Shown here in pieces: positions 18,799 through 29,129 of a stretch of 41,312 bases of DNA. The notes beneath the pieces were generated by a model. The model was not told where the DNA came from and did no database searches. It saw only the letters and a program-made list of their open reading frames with translations. A program made the translations under genes and the position numbers. Position 1 is the first letter of the stretch. Every line of letters starts with the position of its first letter. Source of the DNA: Sediminibacterium sp. (GTDB lineage: Bacteria; Bacteroidota; Bacteroidia; Chitinophagales; Chitinophagaceae); the NCBI GenBank assembly GCA_007280515.1, contig QYPL01000011.1, positions 1-41,312 on the forward strand, given 5' to 3'.

Positions 18799-20772
18799 TT
18801 ATTTATAATTACGTTGACTTGGTTTAATCACTTCGTATTTCAACGCTTCTTTATGTAATTCCCATTCATGCGCTCCTTTATTTTCCCAAGCAGCAACATA
18901 CATATAGTTTTCATCATCTCTTAAGGCTTCTCCTTCTGGTGTTTGGTATTCTTCTCTAAAATGACCACCACAGCTTTCTTCTCTTGCTAGTGCATCTACA
19001 CACATTAATTCGCCTAGTTCAATAAAGTCGGCCACGCGGTTGGCTTTGTCTAATTCAGGGTTATACTCATTAATTTCTCCAGGAATTCTTAGATCGGACC
19101 AGAATTCTTTTTTCAAAGCTTGTACATCTGCAATGGCTTGTTTTAAACCAGCAGCAGTTCTTGACATTCCACACTCATTCCAAATAATTTTACCTAAACG
19201 TTTGTGAAAACTTTCTGCCGATTGTTTTCCGTTGATATTTTTCAAAGAAGCAATACGCTCTGCTACTTTTTGAGTGGCTTCTTCAAAGGCAGAATGTGTT
19301 GTAGGAATAGCTGCATTGTAAATATCATCCGCTAAATTATTTCCCACTGTATAAGGTGCTACAAAATAACCATCGGCTAAACCTTGCATTAAGGCACTAG
19401 CGCCTAAACGGTTGGCACCATGGTCGCTAAAATTAGCTTCTCCTAAGGCATATAAACCAGGCACTGTAGTTTGTAATTCATAATCAACCCAAAGACCACC
19501 CATGGTATAATGCACAGCTGGATAAATACGCATAGGCACTTCGTAAGGGTTTTCTCCAGTGATCTTTGAATACATATTAAATAAGTTGCCATATTTTTCT
19601 TTCACTACTTCCTTTCCTAAGGCAATAATTTGTTCAGTAGACACATCGGAAAGTCCTTGTTTGCTCACTTCAATCTTACCATATCTTTCAATAGCGGCTG
19701 CGTAATCTAAATACACGGCTTGCTTTGAAGTACCCACACCATAATTTGCATCACATCTTTCTTTAGCAGCACGAGAAGCCACATCACGAGGTACTAAATT
19801 TCCAAAAGCAGGGTAGCGACGCTCTAAGAAATAATCTCTATCTGCTTCTGGTATATCGTTGGCTTTTCTTGTCTCTCCTAAATTTTTAGGTACCCAAATT
19901 CTTCCATCATTTCTTAAGGACTCAGACATTAAGGTTAATTTGGATTGATGATCGCCACTAACAGGAATACAAGTAGGGTGAATTTGTGTAAAGCAAGGAT
20001 TTGCAAAATAAGCACCTTGCTTATGCGCTTTCCATGCAGCGGTTACATTTGATCCCATGGCATTGGTCGATAAATAATACACATTACCATAACCACCAGA
20101 ACATATTAATACCGCATGTCCAAAATGTTTTTCTAATTCACCTGTAATTAAATTACGGGCAATAATACCTTTTGCTTTTCCATCAATTTTTACAATGTCT
20201 TGCATCTCATGTCTTGTATGCATCGTTACATTGCCCAGTGCTACTTGACGCTCTAAGGCTTGATAAGCACCTATTAATAACTGCTGACCAGTTTGACCTG
20301 CAGCATAAAAAGTTCTTTGCACCTGAGTTCCACCAAAACTTCTATTACTTAATAGACCACCATATTCACGGGCGAAGGGAACGCCTTGTGCCACACATTG
20401 GTCAATAATATTCGTACTTACTTCTGCTAAGCGGTGCACATTGGCTTCGCGAGAGCGGTAGTCTCCACCTTTAATCGTATCATAAAATAATCTGAATACA
20501 CTATCTCCATCGTTCTGGTAATTCTTAGCTGCATTAATGCCACCTTGTGCAGCAATACTATGTGCTCGACGTGGAGAATCCTGAAAACAAAATGCTTTTA
20601 CTTTATAACCCAACTCAGCCATAGAGGCTGCAGCGGAAGCGCCTGCAAGTCCAGTGCCCACAATAATGACTTCCATTTTTCTTTTGTTGGCAGGGTTCAC
20701 TAGTTTACAATGTCCTTTGTAATCGACCCATTTGTCATCTAGATTTCCGGAAGGTATTTTAGCGTCTAACAT
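18799..20772 (-). CDS. sdhA: Succinate dehydrogenase/fumarate reductase flavoprotein subunit
   Basis: Catalytic subunit that oxidises succinate or reduces fumarate. The 657-residue protein carries the FAD dinucleotide motif [19 protein letters not shown] and the covalent FAD-His region [14 protein letters not shown]. The active-site region includes TQIHPTCIP, and [19 protein letters not shown] and [11 protein letters not shown] are the C-terminal FAD-binding hallmarks. It has the extended N-terminus (about 33 residues before the Rossmann fold) common in the Bacteroidota/epsilon-type SdhA. It is the middle gene of sdhCAB, 42 nt after sdhC. Direction in vivo (SDH or FRD) cannot be decided from sequence. 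Confidence 0.97.
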   Translation of the reverse strand: MLDAKIPSGNLDDKWVDYKGHCKLVNPANKRKMEVIIVGTGLAGASAAASMAELGYKVKAFCFQDSPRRAHSIAAQGGINAAKNYQNDGDSVFRLFYDTIKGGDYRSREANVHRLAEVSTNIIDQCVAQGVPFAREYGGLLSNRSFGGTQVQRTFYAAGQTGQQLLIGAYQALERQVALGNVTMHTRHEMQDIVKIDGKAKGIIARNLITGELEKHFGHAVLICSGGYGNVYYLSTNAMGSNVTAAWKAHKQGAYFANPCFTQIHPTCIPVSGDHQSKLTLMSESLRNDGRIWVPKNLGETRKANDIPEADRDYFLERRYPAFGNLVPRDVASRAAKERCDANYGVGTSKQAVYLDYAAAIERYGKIEVSKQGLSDVSTEQIIALGKEVVKEKYGNLFNMYSKITGENPYEVPMRIYPAVHYTMGGLWVDYELQTTVPGLYALGEANFSDHGANRLGASALMQGLADGYFVAPYTVGNNLADDIYNAAIPTTHSAFEEATQKVAERIASLKNINGKQSAESFHKRLGKIIWNECGMSRTAAGLKQAIADVQALKKEFWSDLRIPGEINEYNPELDKANRVADFIELGELMCVDALAREESCGGHFREEYQTPEGEALRDDENYMYVAAWENKGAHEWELHKEALKYEVIKPSQRNYK

Positions 20773-20814
20773 ATTTAATCTTTTATCTATCGTTTAGAAT
20801 ATTTTTTTCAAATT

Positions 20815-21498
20815 TTATTTAACCCAATGTAAATAAAAACTAATAGGCATTAAAGCAAAAGCAAGTGGAATAATAATGGCAAAGCCATAACCAATAGAAC
20901 TAATCATGGTATGGTATCTTTTATTATGCACTCCAATTGTTTTGAAGGCACTTTGAAATCCATGCGCTAAATGGTATCCTAATGAAATACAAGAAATCAC
21001 ATAAAATAAAACCACCCAAACATTTTGAAAAGTGTCTTGCATGACGCCGAATAAATTATGTACTATGAAGCCATTGCCTAGATCCATTTCTGCTACTCCT
21101 GTAATACGAGAAGGAACCCAAAAATGTTTCCAATGTATAATAAAAAACATAAGTAAAATGGTTCCTAATATGGCCATACTTCTGCTATACCATTTACTAC
21201 CTTTTGAATAATTTACTTCATAGCCCACTTTTCTTTTACCTCTATTTTCTAAGGTTAGCATATAGCCTTGAATGATATGTAGAAAAATACCTAAGAATAA
21301 TCCTATTTCTAAAATTCTTGGCACTACAAAACTTCCCATAAAATGAGCAGCTTTGTTAAAAATGACACCGCCGTCCATAGCCCAAATACAAGCATTTAAA
21401 CTTGCATGTACGACTAAGAATAAGACTAAGAAAATACCCGTGAAAGCCATTACTAATTTTTTCCCCACGGAGGATGTAAACATTTGCTTAAAGGTCAT
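20815..21498 (-). CDS. sdhC: Succinate dehydrogenase cytochrome b subunit (single-subunit anchor)
   Basis: Membrane anchor with haem b and the menaquinone site. The ATG at 21498 (MTFKQMFTSSVGKK, 227 residues) is chosen over a start at 21525 because a -7 promoter box covers 21523-21530. There are about five membrane segments (roughly residues 13-34, 55-75, 98-118, 149-170 and 196-218). Conserved histidines lie in VVHASLN, FLHIIQG, IHWKHFW and YHLAHGFQSAF, consistent with a di-haem type B anchor that needs no SdhD. Genes follow in the order sdhC-sdhA-sdhB, with trmN6 as the fourth cistron. Confidence 0.94.
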   Translation of the reverse strand: MTFKQMFTSSVGKKLVMAFTGIFLVLFLVVHASLNACIWAMDGGVIFNKAAHFMGSFVVPRILEIGLFLGIFLHIIQGYMLTLENRGKRKVGYEVNYSKGSKWYSRSMAILGTILLMFFIIHWKHFWVPSRITGVAEMDLGNGFIVHNLFGVMQDTFQNVWVVLFYVISCISLGYHLAHGFQSAFKTIGVHNKRYHTMISSIGYGFAIIIPLAFALMPISFYLHWVK

Positions 21499-21522
21499 AA
21501 TAAGATGTATTTTAAATCGATG

Positions 21523-21530
21523 CAAAAGTA
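21523..21530 (-). promoter_or_regulatory. -7 promoter element for the sdhCAB operon
   Basis: TACTTTTG on the minus strand is an exact TAnnTTTG match and sits about 24 nt before the sdhC ATG. Confidence 0.6.
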
Positions 21531-21685
21531 AGTACGAATTGCGAGCTTAGAATAAATCGTAGCATGATTTTTCTGACATTTTAAATAAAAAGTAAACAAG
21601 TCCTTTAAATAGCCCCCTTTAGATAAGTTTTTCACCACTTGTATAAAAATCGAGTTAGAATCATATATTGGCTTAATTTTATACC

Positions 21686-22933
21686 ATGATTAAAGTGCTT
21701 ACTATACTTTGGAATAGTTTCAAAATGGCCATTGGAGAGCTAAAAGCGAATAAACTAAGAACCTTTCTTTCTTTATTTGGAATCACCATTGGTATCTTTT
21801 GTATCATCGGTGTTTTGGCCACCATTGATAGTTTGCAATCAAAAATCAAAAGCGATCTTTCTAGTTTTGGAAACAACTCGGTGTATATCGATAAATGGGA
21901 TTATTCTGGCGGCCCTGAATACCCATGGTGGAAATTCGTAAAGCGTCCAAGTATGAAAATGGAGGAAATGGAGTTTGTCAAAAAGAAGAGTACGCTTGCT
22001 TCTAATATGGCTTTTGTAATGCAAACCCAAGAGTCTTTTTCTTATGAGGACAATGTGTTAAAAGGGGTTAATATATATGGCATTACCCCAGAGTATAAAA
22101 AAATACAAGCCTTTAATATTGGCTATGGTAGGTTTTTAAGTGAGTCAGATTTTACCCGTGGAGTACCTTATGTAGTTATTGGATATAAAGTAGCAGAGGA
22201 ATTATATGGTAAAGCAGATAAAGGACTGGGTAAAACCATTACCTATAAAGGCCGTAAACTTTTAGTGATTGGGGTTATTGAAAAACAAGGATCTGCCATT
22301 ATTAATGGATATGATTATGATAAGTGTACTATTGTAACACATAATTATATGGCTTCAGTGTATAACCCCGATAATTTAGGACCGGTTATTATGGTGCAGC
22401 CCAAGCCAGGTGTTACATCTAAAGCTTTGCAAGAAGAGTTAACTGGGATTATGCGTCAAATTAGAAAACTAAGTCCAACGCAGGAAGATAATTTTACTTG
22501 TAATGATGTAGCTCAATTTAAAGACCAAGTGGAAAGTGTATTTGGGGCTGTGAACCAAGGAGGTTGGGCCATTGCGGGACTTTCTTTAATAGTGGGCGCC
22601 TTTGGTGTAGCCAATATTATGTTTGTGACAGTAAGAGAAAGAACTAGTCAGATTGGATTAAAAAAAGCAATAGGCGCCAAGAGTTCTTCTATTTTATATG
22701 AGTTTTTATTAGAGAGTGCTTTTTTATGTATTATAGGCGGCTTGGTTGGACTATTTTTAGTTTGGATACTCACTTTAGCGCTTAGTTCATTCCTTCCATT
22801 TACGATAACCATTGCGCCTAGTATTATTTTTCTAGCCTTTAGTATCTGTATTATTTTAGGGGTGGTTTCAGGCATTATTCCTGCCTCCATTGCTGCTAAA
22901 ATGAATCCTGTAGAAGCTATTAGAACAAAGTAA
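21686..22933 (+). CDS. MacB/FtsX-type ABC transporter permease
   Basis: Permease subunit of an exporter or mechanotransmission ABC system. The 415-residue protein has one N-terminal membrane helix (about 22-45, LFGITIGIFCIIGVLATIDS). A large periplasmic MacB-like core domain covers about 46-285, and three C-terminal helices form the FtsX domain (about 287-312, 335-362 and 373-400), with the conserved VRERTSQIGLKKAIGAKSSS coupling segment. It ends NPVEAIRTK, the usual tail of MacB-type permeases. No ATPase or membrane-fusion gene is adjacent, so the partners must be elsewhere. tsaD follows 33 nt later. Confidence 0.9.
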   Translation: MIKVLTILWNSFKMAIGELKANKLRTFLSLFGITIGIFCIIGVLATIDSLQSKIKSDLSSFGNNSVYIDKWDYSGGPEYPWWKFVKRPSMKMEEMEFVKKKSTLASNMAFVMQTQESFSYEDNVLKGVNIYGITPEYKKIQAFNIGYGRFLSESDFTRGVPYVVIGYKVAEELYGKADKGLGKTITYKGRKLLVIGVIEKQGSAIINGYDYDKCTIVTHNYMASVYNPDNLGPVIMVQPKPGVTSKALQEELTGIMRQIRKLSPTQEDNFTCNDVAQFKDQVESVFGAVNQGGWAIAGLSLIVGAFGVANIMFVTVRERTSQIGLKKAIGAKSSSILYEFLLESAFLCIIGGLVGLFLVWILTLALSSFLPFTITIAPSIIFLAFSICIILGVVSGIIPASIAAKMNPVEAIRTK

Positions 22934-22954
22934 TAATCGTATTTTTTTAAGCTT

Positions 22955-22962
22955 TATCTTCG
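22955..22962 (+). promoter_or_regulatory. Putative -7 element immediately before tsaD
   Basis: TATCTTCG is a variant of TAnnTTTG and ends 4 nt before the GTG start of tsaD. If used, the mRNA would be leaderless or nearly so. No good -33 element is seen. Confidence 0.4.
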
Positions 22963-22966
22963 TAGG

Positions 22967-23989
22967 GTGAATACGAAATCAATAACTATATTAGCTATAG
23001 AATCTTCCTGCGATGAAACGGCAGCCTCCATTATTGTGAATGGAAAAATTTTATCCAATTTTATTGCCAATCAAACCGTACACGAAAAATTTGGTGGAGT
23101 AGTTCCTGAACTTGCTAGCAGAGCCCATATGGAAAATATTGTGCCCGTGGTGGACGCTGCTTTAAGAAAAGCCTTTCCTGAAAATACAAATACTGAAAGC
23201 TTAGCAAAATTAGATGCCATAGCTTTTACACAAGCCCCTGGTTTAATTGGTAGTTTATTAGTGGGTGCGCAATTTGCAAAGTCATTATCACTTGCATTAG
23301 ATAAACCTTTGATTGCAGTACATCATATGCAAGCGCATGTATTCGCTAATTTAATTGATGATCCCAAACATAGCTTTCCTTTTTTATGTTTAACAGTGAG
23401 TGGTGGACATACTCAAATAGTTAGATGTAATAGCGCGGCTGAAATGATTATACTTGGTGAAACCATTGATGATGCTGCAGGAGAAGCCTTTGATAAAATT
23501 TCAAAATTATTAGGACTGCCTTATCCAGGCGGCCCGCTACTAGATAAATTAGCACAACAGGGTAATCCTAAGGCCTTTGTTTTTGCCAAACCTCAGGTAC
23601 CTAATTTAGATTATTCTTTCAGTGGATTAAAGACAAGTGTGCTCTATTTTTTACAAAAACAATCGCCCGAATTTATTCAAGAAAACTTAAATGATTTATG
23701 TGCCTCCGTTCAATATACCATCGTTGAAATATTATTAAAACAACTGAAAAAGGCCATTCAAGAAACAGGCATTCAGGAATTTTGTATTGCAGGAGGGGTA
23801 AGCGCCAATTCAGGCCTTCGACAGGGGGTGGCCCAGCTTGCCCAAAAAACTAAGTCCACGGTGTTTCTGCCTGCTTTTGAATACTGTACCGACAATGCTG
23901 CCATGATTGCCATGGCCGCTCATTTTAAATATCTAGAAGGGGCATTTGAAAGTTTAGCCGTTACCGCCTCTGCAAGATCTAATTGGTAA
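22967..23989 (+). CDS. tsaD: tRNA threonylcarbamoyladenosine transferase
   Basis: Transfers the threonylcarbamoyl group to A37 of ANN-decoding tRNAs, working with TsaB, TsaC and TsaE. The 340-residue protein opens with the diagnostic ILAIESSCDETAASI and has metal ligands H120 and H124 in HHMQAHVFANL. ASKH-fold motifs include LTVSGGHTQIV, DDAAGEAFDKISKLLGLPYP and FCIAGGVSANSGLR; the third metal ligand Asp is in YCTDNAAMIAMA. The GTG at 22967 is the only sensible start. It lies 33 nt after the permease stop, and a -7-like box in that gap suggests it can be transcribed separately. Confidence 0.97.
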   Translation: MNTKSITILAIESSCDETAASIIVNGKILSNFIANQTVHEKFGGVVPELASRAHMENIVPVVDAALRKAFPENTNTESLAKLDAIAFTQAPGLIGSLLVGAQFAKSLSLALDKPLIAVHHMQAHVFANLIDDPKHSFPFLCLTVSGGHTQIVRCNSAAEMIILGETIDDAAGEAFDKISKLLGLPYPGGPLLDKLAQQGNPKAFVFAKPQVPNLDYSFSGLKTSVLYFLQKQSPEFIQENLNDLCASVQYTIVEILLKQLKKAIQETGIQEFCIAGGVSANSGLRQGVAQLAQKTKSTVFLPAFEYCTDNAAMIAMAAHFKYLEGAFESLAVTASARSNW

Positions 23990-24001
23990 ATTAAAAAGGA
24001 T

Positions 24002-25657
<1,656 letters not shown>

Positions 25658-25765
25658 GGACCCCCAAATGCCTTATAGCTTCATGAAAACCAACATTTTA
25701 TCCTTTTTTGGACATTATAAGGGTAAATCTTCAAAAAAACACTAAAATAAATGGGACTGTAAAGG

Positions 25766-25784
25766 TTATTTACTTACCTTTGCC
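25766..25784 (+). promoter_or_regulatory. Promoter of the rpmB-rpmG-DUF4295 operon
   Basis: Contains TACCTTTG (25775-25782), an exact TAnnTTTG box, 23 nt before the rpmB start. The 19 bases TTATTTACTTACCTTTGCC are identical to those before the RNase P RNA gene. Confidence 0.65.
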
Positions 25785-25805
25785 GTACGTAAAAAATAAT
25801 TTCTC

Positions 25806-26042
25806 GTGGCTAGAGTATGTCAATTAACTGGAAAGAAGCCGATGTCTGGAAATAGTGTTTCACACTCCAACATCAAGACAAAGCGTCGTTTCCTTCCAAA
25901 TTTGCAAAAGAAGCGTTTCTACTTCATAGAAGAAGATCGCTGGATTACCATCAAAGTATCAACTGATGCTATCAGAACCATTAATAAGAATGGTTTAGCT
26001 TCTGTTGTTAAAATTCTTAGAGCCCAAGGCGAAAAGATTTAA
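25806..26042 (+). CDS. rpmB: 50S ribosomal protein bL28
   Basis: Large-subunit ribosomal protein. The 78-residue sequence begins with a GTG-initiated [20 protein letters not shown], followed by the basic [15 protein letters not shown] core, characteristic of bL28. First gene of a three-gene ribosomal operon; rpmG begins 35 nt later. Confidence 0.97.
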   Translation: MARVCQLTGKKPMSGNSVSHSNIKTKRRFLPNLQKKRFYFIEEDRWITIKVSTDAIRTINKNGLASVVKILRAQGEKI

Positions 26043-26077
26043 TTAACCTAATTAAGTATAACTTATAATATACCATC

Positions 26078-26260
26078 ATGGCAAGGAAAGGAAATAGAGT
26101 TCAAGTAATATTAGAGTGCACAGAGCACAAGACTACTGGTTTACCAGGAACTAGTCGTTATATTACTACTAAGAACAAGAAGAATACTCCAGATCGCTTG
26201 GAGTTCAAAAAGTATAATTCAATTTTGAAAAAAGTAACGTTACATAAAGAAATTAAATAG
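26078..26260 (+). CDS. rpmG: 50S ribosomal protein bL33
   Basis: Large-subunit ribosomal protein, 60 residues. [20 protein letters not shown] and [20 protein letters not shown] are typical of bL33. Only one Cys is present, so this is the zinc-free form. The DUF4295 gene starts 2 nt after its stop. Confidence 0.97.
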   Translation: MARKGNRVQVILECTEHKTTGLPGTSRYITTKNKKNTPDRLEFKKYNSILKKVTLHKEIK

Positions 26261-26262
26261 TC

Positions 26263-26433
26263 ATGGCAAAATCAGCATCTAAAAACGCGAAAGTAAAAGA
26301 CCTTAAGGCTTCAGCTGAAGCAAAGAACTGGACTAAAGTAATTAAAGCTATCCGCAGTCCTAAAACAGGCGCGTATACTTTTAAAGAGAATATCGTTCAC
26401 AAGGATCTTGTAAAGGAATTCTTAGCTAAATAG
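26263..26433 (+). CDS. DUF4295 family small basic protein, probable Bacteroidota-specific ribosomal protein
   Basis: A 56-residue, lysine-rich reading frame starting MAKSASKNAKVKDLKASAEA. The core NWTKVIKAIRSPKTGAYTFK and the tail DLVKEFLAK match the DUF4295 family as I know it. The ATG lies 2 nt after the rpmG stop, and a terminator follows about 60 nt later, so it is the third cistron of an otherwise purely ribosomal operon. From memory, a Bacteroidota-specific large-subunit protein named bL38 was seen in a Flavobacterium johnsoniae ribosome structure and may be this family; that link should be confirmed. Size, charge and operon position all favour a ribosomal role. Confidence 0.88.
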   Translation: MAKSASKNAKVKDLKASAEAKNWTKVIKAIRSPKTGAYTFKENIVHKDLVKEFLAK

Positions 26434-26494
26434 TTAGACTAAATTAGTCTCCATCTATTTCCACTAGCAATCTTACTACGCAAAAAAATATTTA

Positions 26495-26524
26495 AAGTTC
26501 AGACCTAGTCTGGACTTTTTTATT
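26495..26524 (+). terminator. Rho-independent terminator of the rpmB operon
   Basis: AAGTTCAGA and TCTGGACTT form a 9-bp stem with one G-T wobble around CCTAG, followed by a T-run. ftsY starts 15 nt later, so some read-through may reach it. Confidence 0.8.
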
Positions 26525-26539
26525 GTTTAAATTTACAAT

Positions 26540-27490
26540 ATGAGCTTTTTAGGTAAATTATTTGGCAAAAAAGAAAAGGAAACCCTTGACCAAGGTTTAG
26601 AGAAAACCAAGAAAGGTTTTTTAGAAAGAATATCTAAAGCCATTATTGGAAAAACTTCAGTGGACGATGAGGTATTAGATCAATTAGAAGAAGAACTAAT
26701 TGGCGCGGATGTGGGCGTAGATACTACTTTAGCCCTGATTGAAAAATTACAAGAGCGCGTTAAAAAAGAAAAATACTTATCTACCTCGGAATTGAATGGT
26801 TTATTGCATGAAGAAATAGTTTCCCTATTAGTAGATGCTCCCTCTAACCAAATAGGTTTTATCCCACCAGCTGATAAAAAACCTTACGTGATTTTAGTGG
26901 TAGGCGTCAATGGAGTAGGTAAAACCACCACCATTGGTAAATTAGCACATCATTACAAAGAAGCCGGTAATACAGTGGTATTAGGCGCTGCTGACACTTT
27001 TAGAGCTGCTGCTGCCGACCAATTAACCATTTGGAGTGAAAGAGTAGGTGTGACCATTGTAAAACAAAATCATGGTGCCGACCCAAGTGCGGTGGCCTTT
27101 GATACCATAGAATCGGCCATGGCTAAAAACACCGATGTAGTATTAATAGACACCGCTGGTCGTTTGCATAATAAACTACATTTAATGGACGAGTTAAATA
27201 AAATTAAACGCGTCATTGAAAAACAATTACCAGGTGCGCCGCATGAAGTATTATTAGTATTGGATGGATCAACTGGACAAAACGCCTTAGAGCAAGCCAA
27301 ACAATTTATGGCGGTTACAAATGTGAATGCACTGGCCATTACTAAATTAGATGGCACTGCTAAAGGGGGTGTGGTAATATCTATTGCACATCAGTGTAAG
27401 ATTCCTGTAAAATATATTGGCGTTGGAGAGCAAATTAAAGATTTACTCATCTTTGATAAAGATGAATTTGTTGATTCCTTATTTAAGTAA
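26540..27490 (+). CDS. ftsY: Signal recognition particle receptor FtsY
   Basis: SRP-receptor GTPase that docks translating ribosomes at the membrane. The 316-residue protein consists of a short A-type lead followed by the NG domain. Motifs are G1 GVNGVGKTT (122-130), the insertion-box ADTFRAAAADQL (151-162), DTAGR (204-208), TKLD (268-271) and the closing GVGEQIKDLLIFDKDEFVDS. The long acidic A domain of E. coli FtsY is missing, as is common outside Proteobacteria. It follows the ribosomal operon but lies beyond its terminator; I see no good -7 box, so its promoter is unclear. It converges with the small exported protein gene. Confidence 0.97.
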   Translation: MSFLGKLFGKKEKETLDQGLEKTKKGFLERISKAIIGKTSVDDEVLDQLEEELIGADVGVDTTLALIEKLQERVKKEKYLSTSELNGLLHEEIVSLLVDAPSNQIGFIPPADKKPYVILVVGVNGVGKTTTIGKLAHHYKEAGNTVVLGAADTFRAAAADQLTIWSERVGVTIVKQNHGADPSAVAFDTIESAMAKNTDVVLIDTAGRLHNKLHLMDELNKIKRVIEKQLPGAPHEVLLVLDGSTGQNALEQAKQFMAVTNVNALAITKLDGTAKGGVVISIAHQCKIPVKYIGVGEQIKDLLIFDKDEFVDSLFK

Positions 27491-27514
27491 ATAGAATGCT
27501 GCTAGGGTAATATA

Positions 27515-28024
27515 TTAGAATGTATATCGAATTCCAATACCAGCCCAACCGCTTTCAAAATAACTACTTCCTACAAAATTAAAAGAGGGCTGCCAGTCAA
27601 CACTAATATTAAGTGGTGTATTTTTTACTTTATAATCTAAACCTAAAATTCCATCTACACCCACAGCAATGCCTGCAGTATGGTCAGGGTTATTTTTTTT
27701 CCAGGTCTCACTCCAAATACCAAGGTGGCCGCCATATCCTACATACCAACTTAAATTTTCATTGCCTTCAATAGGTGCATAGGTTTCATATAAAACAGTT
27801 GCTCTAAATCCATCTAATGAAAAATAGCCTAATGCTTCCACCGCTTTATTAGTTCTTATAAATTGCTTATAACTAACAGCACTAGGGTACATTTTGACAC
27901 CAATTGCAGACTTATATGCTTTTTCGTAGTTTGTACGAGTTCTTATAGTGTCAATAGTAATGTTTTGGGAATAAACAGTAAGTACAATAAATAAACCGAG
28001 AATACTAGTAATGATATGTTTCAT
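27515..28024 (-). CDS. Exported beta-rich protein of unknown function, possible outer-membrane barrel
   Basis: I do not recognise a named family. The ATG at 28024 (169 residues) starts a signal peptide, MKHIITSILGLFIVLTVYSQ, and is preferred over a TTG at 28030. The mature part alternates polar and aromatic residues as in beta strands (LSWYVGYGGHLGIWSETW, LNISVDWQPSFNFVG) and ends WAGIGIRYTF with a terminal Phe, as outer-membrane barrels often do. The length would fit a small barrel of about eight strands. It stands alone between convergent ftsY and the divergent polyprenyl synthase gene. Confidence 0.7.
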   Translation of the reverse strand: MKHIITSILGLFIVLTVYSQNITIDTIRTRTNYEKAYKSAIGVKMYPSAVSYKQFIRTNKAVEALGYFSLDGFRATVLYETYAPIEGNENLSWYVGYGGHLGIWSETWKKNNPDHTAGIAVGVDGILGLDYKVKNTPLNISVDWQPSFNFVGSSYFESGWAGIGIRYTF

Positions 28025-28044
28025 AAACAAATTTTGGGGGTACG

Positions 28045-28052
28045 CAAATTTA
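28045..28052 (-). promoter_or_regulatory. -7 promoter element for the small exported protein gene
   Basis: TAAATTTG on the minus strand is an exact TAnnTTTG match, 20 nt before the ATG at 28024. Confidence 0.5.
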
Positions 28053-28142
28053 AGGGGAAATTCTAAAAATATACTGTTTAATAATTGCTAAAATTTCTAT
28101 AAACAAGCCCTATCAGGCCTAGGGAATCTTGCGAATAATGTT

Positions 28143-28150
28143 TAGGTTTG
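28143..28150 (+). promoter_or_regulatory. -7 element immediately before the polyprenyl synthase gene
   Basis: TAGGTTTG is an exact TAnnTTTG match and ends 4 nt before the ATG at 28155, which would give a leaderless or nearly leaderless mRNA. No matching -33 element is seen at the usual spacing. Confidence 0.45.
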
Positions 28151-28154
28151 TAGT

Positions 28155-29120
28155 ATGCATAGTTTTAAAGAATTATCAGAAAAATTTAATAAGGGTTTCG
28201 AGGCCCAACACTTCCCCAAAATACCTGCTACCTTATATGAACCAGGGAATTACTTTTTAAGTATTGGAGGTAAAAGAATAAGACCTGTAATGTGTTTATT
28301 AGGTAATGAACTATTCTCTGATATTCATCCAGATGCTTATCAACTAGCCAACGCGGTTGAATTATTCCACAATTTTACTTTAGTACATGACGATATGATG
28401 GATGAGGCTTCTTTAAGAAGAGGCAAAACCACTGTGCATGTTAAATATGATTCAAGTACTGCTTTATTAGTAGGTGATGTAATGTTAATTCGCGCTTACG
28501 AGTATATTCAAACAATACAGGCTCAATATTTACCTAAAATTTTACAACTATTTAATAAGACGGCCAAAGAAGTATGTGAAGGTCAACAATTAGATATGGA
28601 CTTTTCTAAAATGGAAAAGGTGAGTATGGATGACTACATACATATGATTACACTTAAAACTTCGGTGCTATTAGCGGCTAGTTTAGAAATGGGTGCCATC
28701 TTAGGAGGGGCTAGTGTAAACAATTGCCAACACTTATATGATTTTGGAAAGAAAATAGGTATTGCCTTTCAAGTACAAGACGATTATTTAGATGCTTTCG
28801 GTGACGCCGCTATTTTTGGCAAGGAACCAGGAGGAGATATTAAACAGAATAAAAAAACATTTTTATTAATTCATGCTTTAGAAGTAGCGACTGCTGCGCA
28901 GAAAAAAGAATTAAATGAATTATTAAGTTCTAATGGGCCCGATAAAGTAGAAAAAGTACTAGCTATTTTTAAATCTTGTGGGGTGGACGCCTGGGCAGAA
29001 GCTTCTAAGGCAAAATATATGCAAGAAGCCTTTGAGCATTTAGAATCTATTGCAGTGGTATCTGATCGTAAAAAGCCACTCATAGAATTGGCGAATTATC
29101 TAATGAATAGAAATCAATAA
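28155..29120 (+). CDS. Trans-polyprenyl diphosphate synthase
   Basis: Head-to-tail prenyltransferase that elongates allylic diphosphates with isopentenyl diphosphate, feeding menaquinone or other isoprenoids. The 321-residue protein shows GGKRIRP (38-44), the first aspartate-rich motif DDMMD (79-83) with following RRGK, and the second DDYLD (209-213) in FQVQDDYLDAFGD. Chain length (geranylgeranyl or longer) is set by residues just before the first motif, here HNFTLVH, and cannot be stated with confidence. The permease gene starts 9 nt after its stop, so they probably share a transcript. Confidence 0.92.
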   Translation: MHSFKELSEKFNKGFEAQHFPKIPATLYEPGNYFLSIGGKRIRPVMCLLGNELFSDIHPDAYQLANAVELFHNFTLVHDDMMDEASLRRGKTTVHVKYDSSTALLVGDVMLIRAYEYIQTIQAQYLPKILQLFNKTAKEVCEGQQLDMDFSKMEKVSMDDYIHMITLKTSVLLAASLEMGAILGGASVNNCQHLYDFGKKIGIAFQVQDDYLDAFGDAAIFGKEPGGDIKQNKKTFLLIHALEVATAAQKKELNELLSSNGPDKVEKVLAIFKSCGVDAWAEASKAKYMQEAFEHLESIAVVSDRKKPLIELANYLMNRNQ

Positions 29121-29129
29121 CCCTTTGCA

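Noticed and set aside
28107..28124. CCCTA...TAGGG inverted repeat before the polyprenyl synthase gene as a terminator
   Set aside because: The stem is only five pairs and no T-run follows; both flanking genes point away from it, so there is nothing to terminate.
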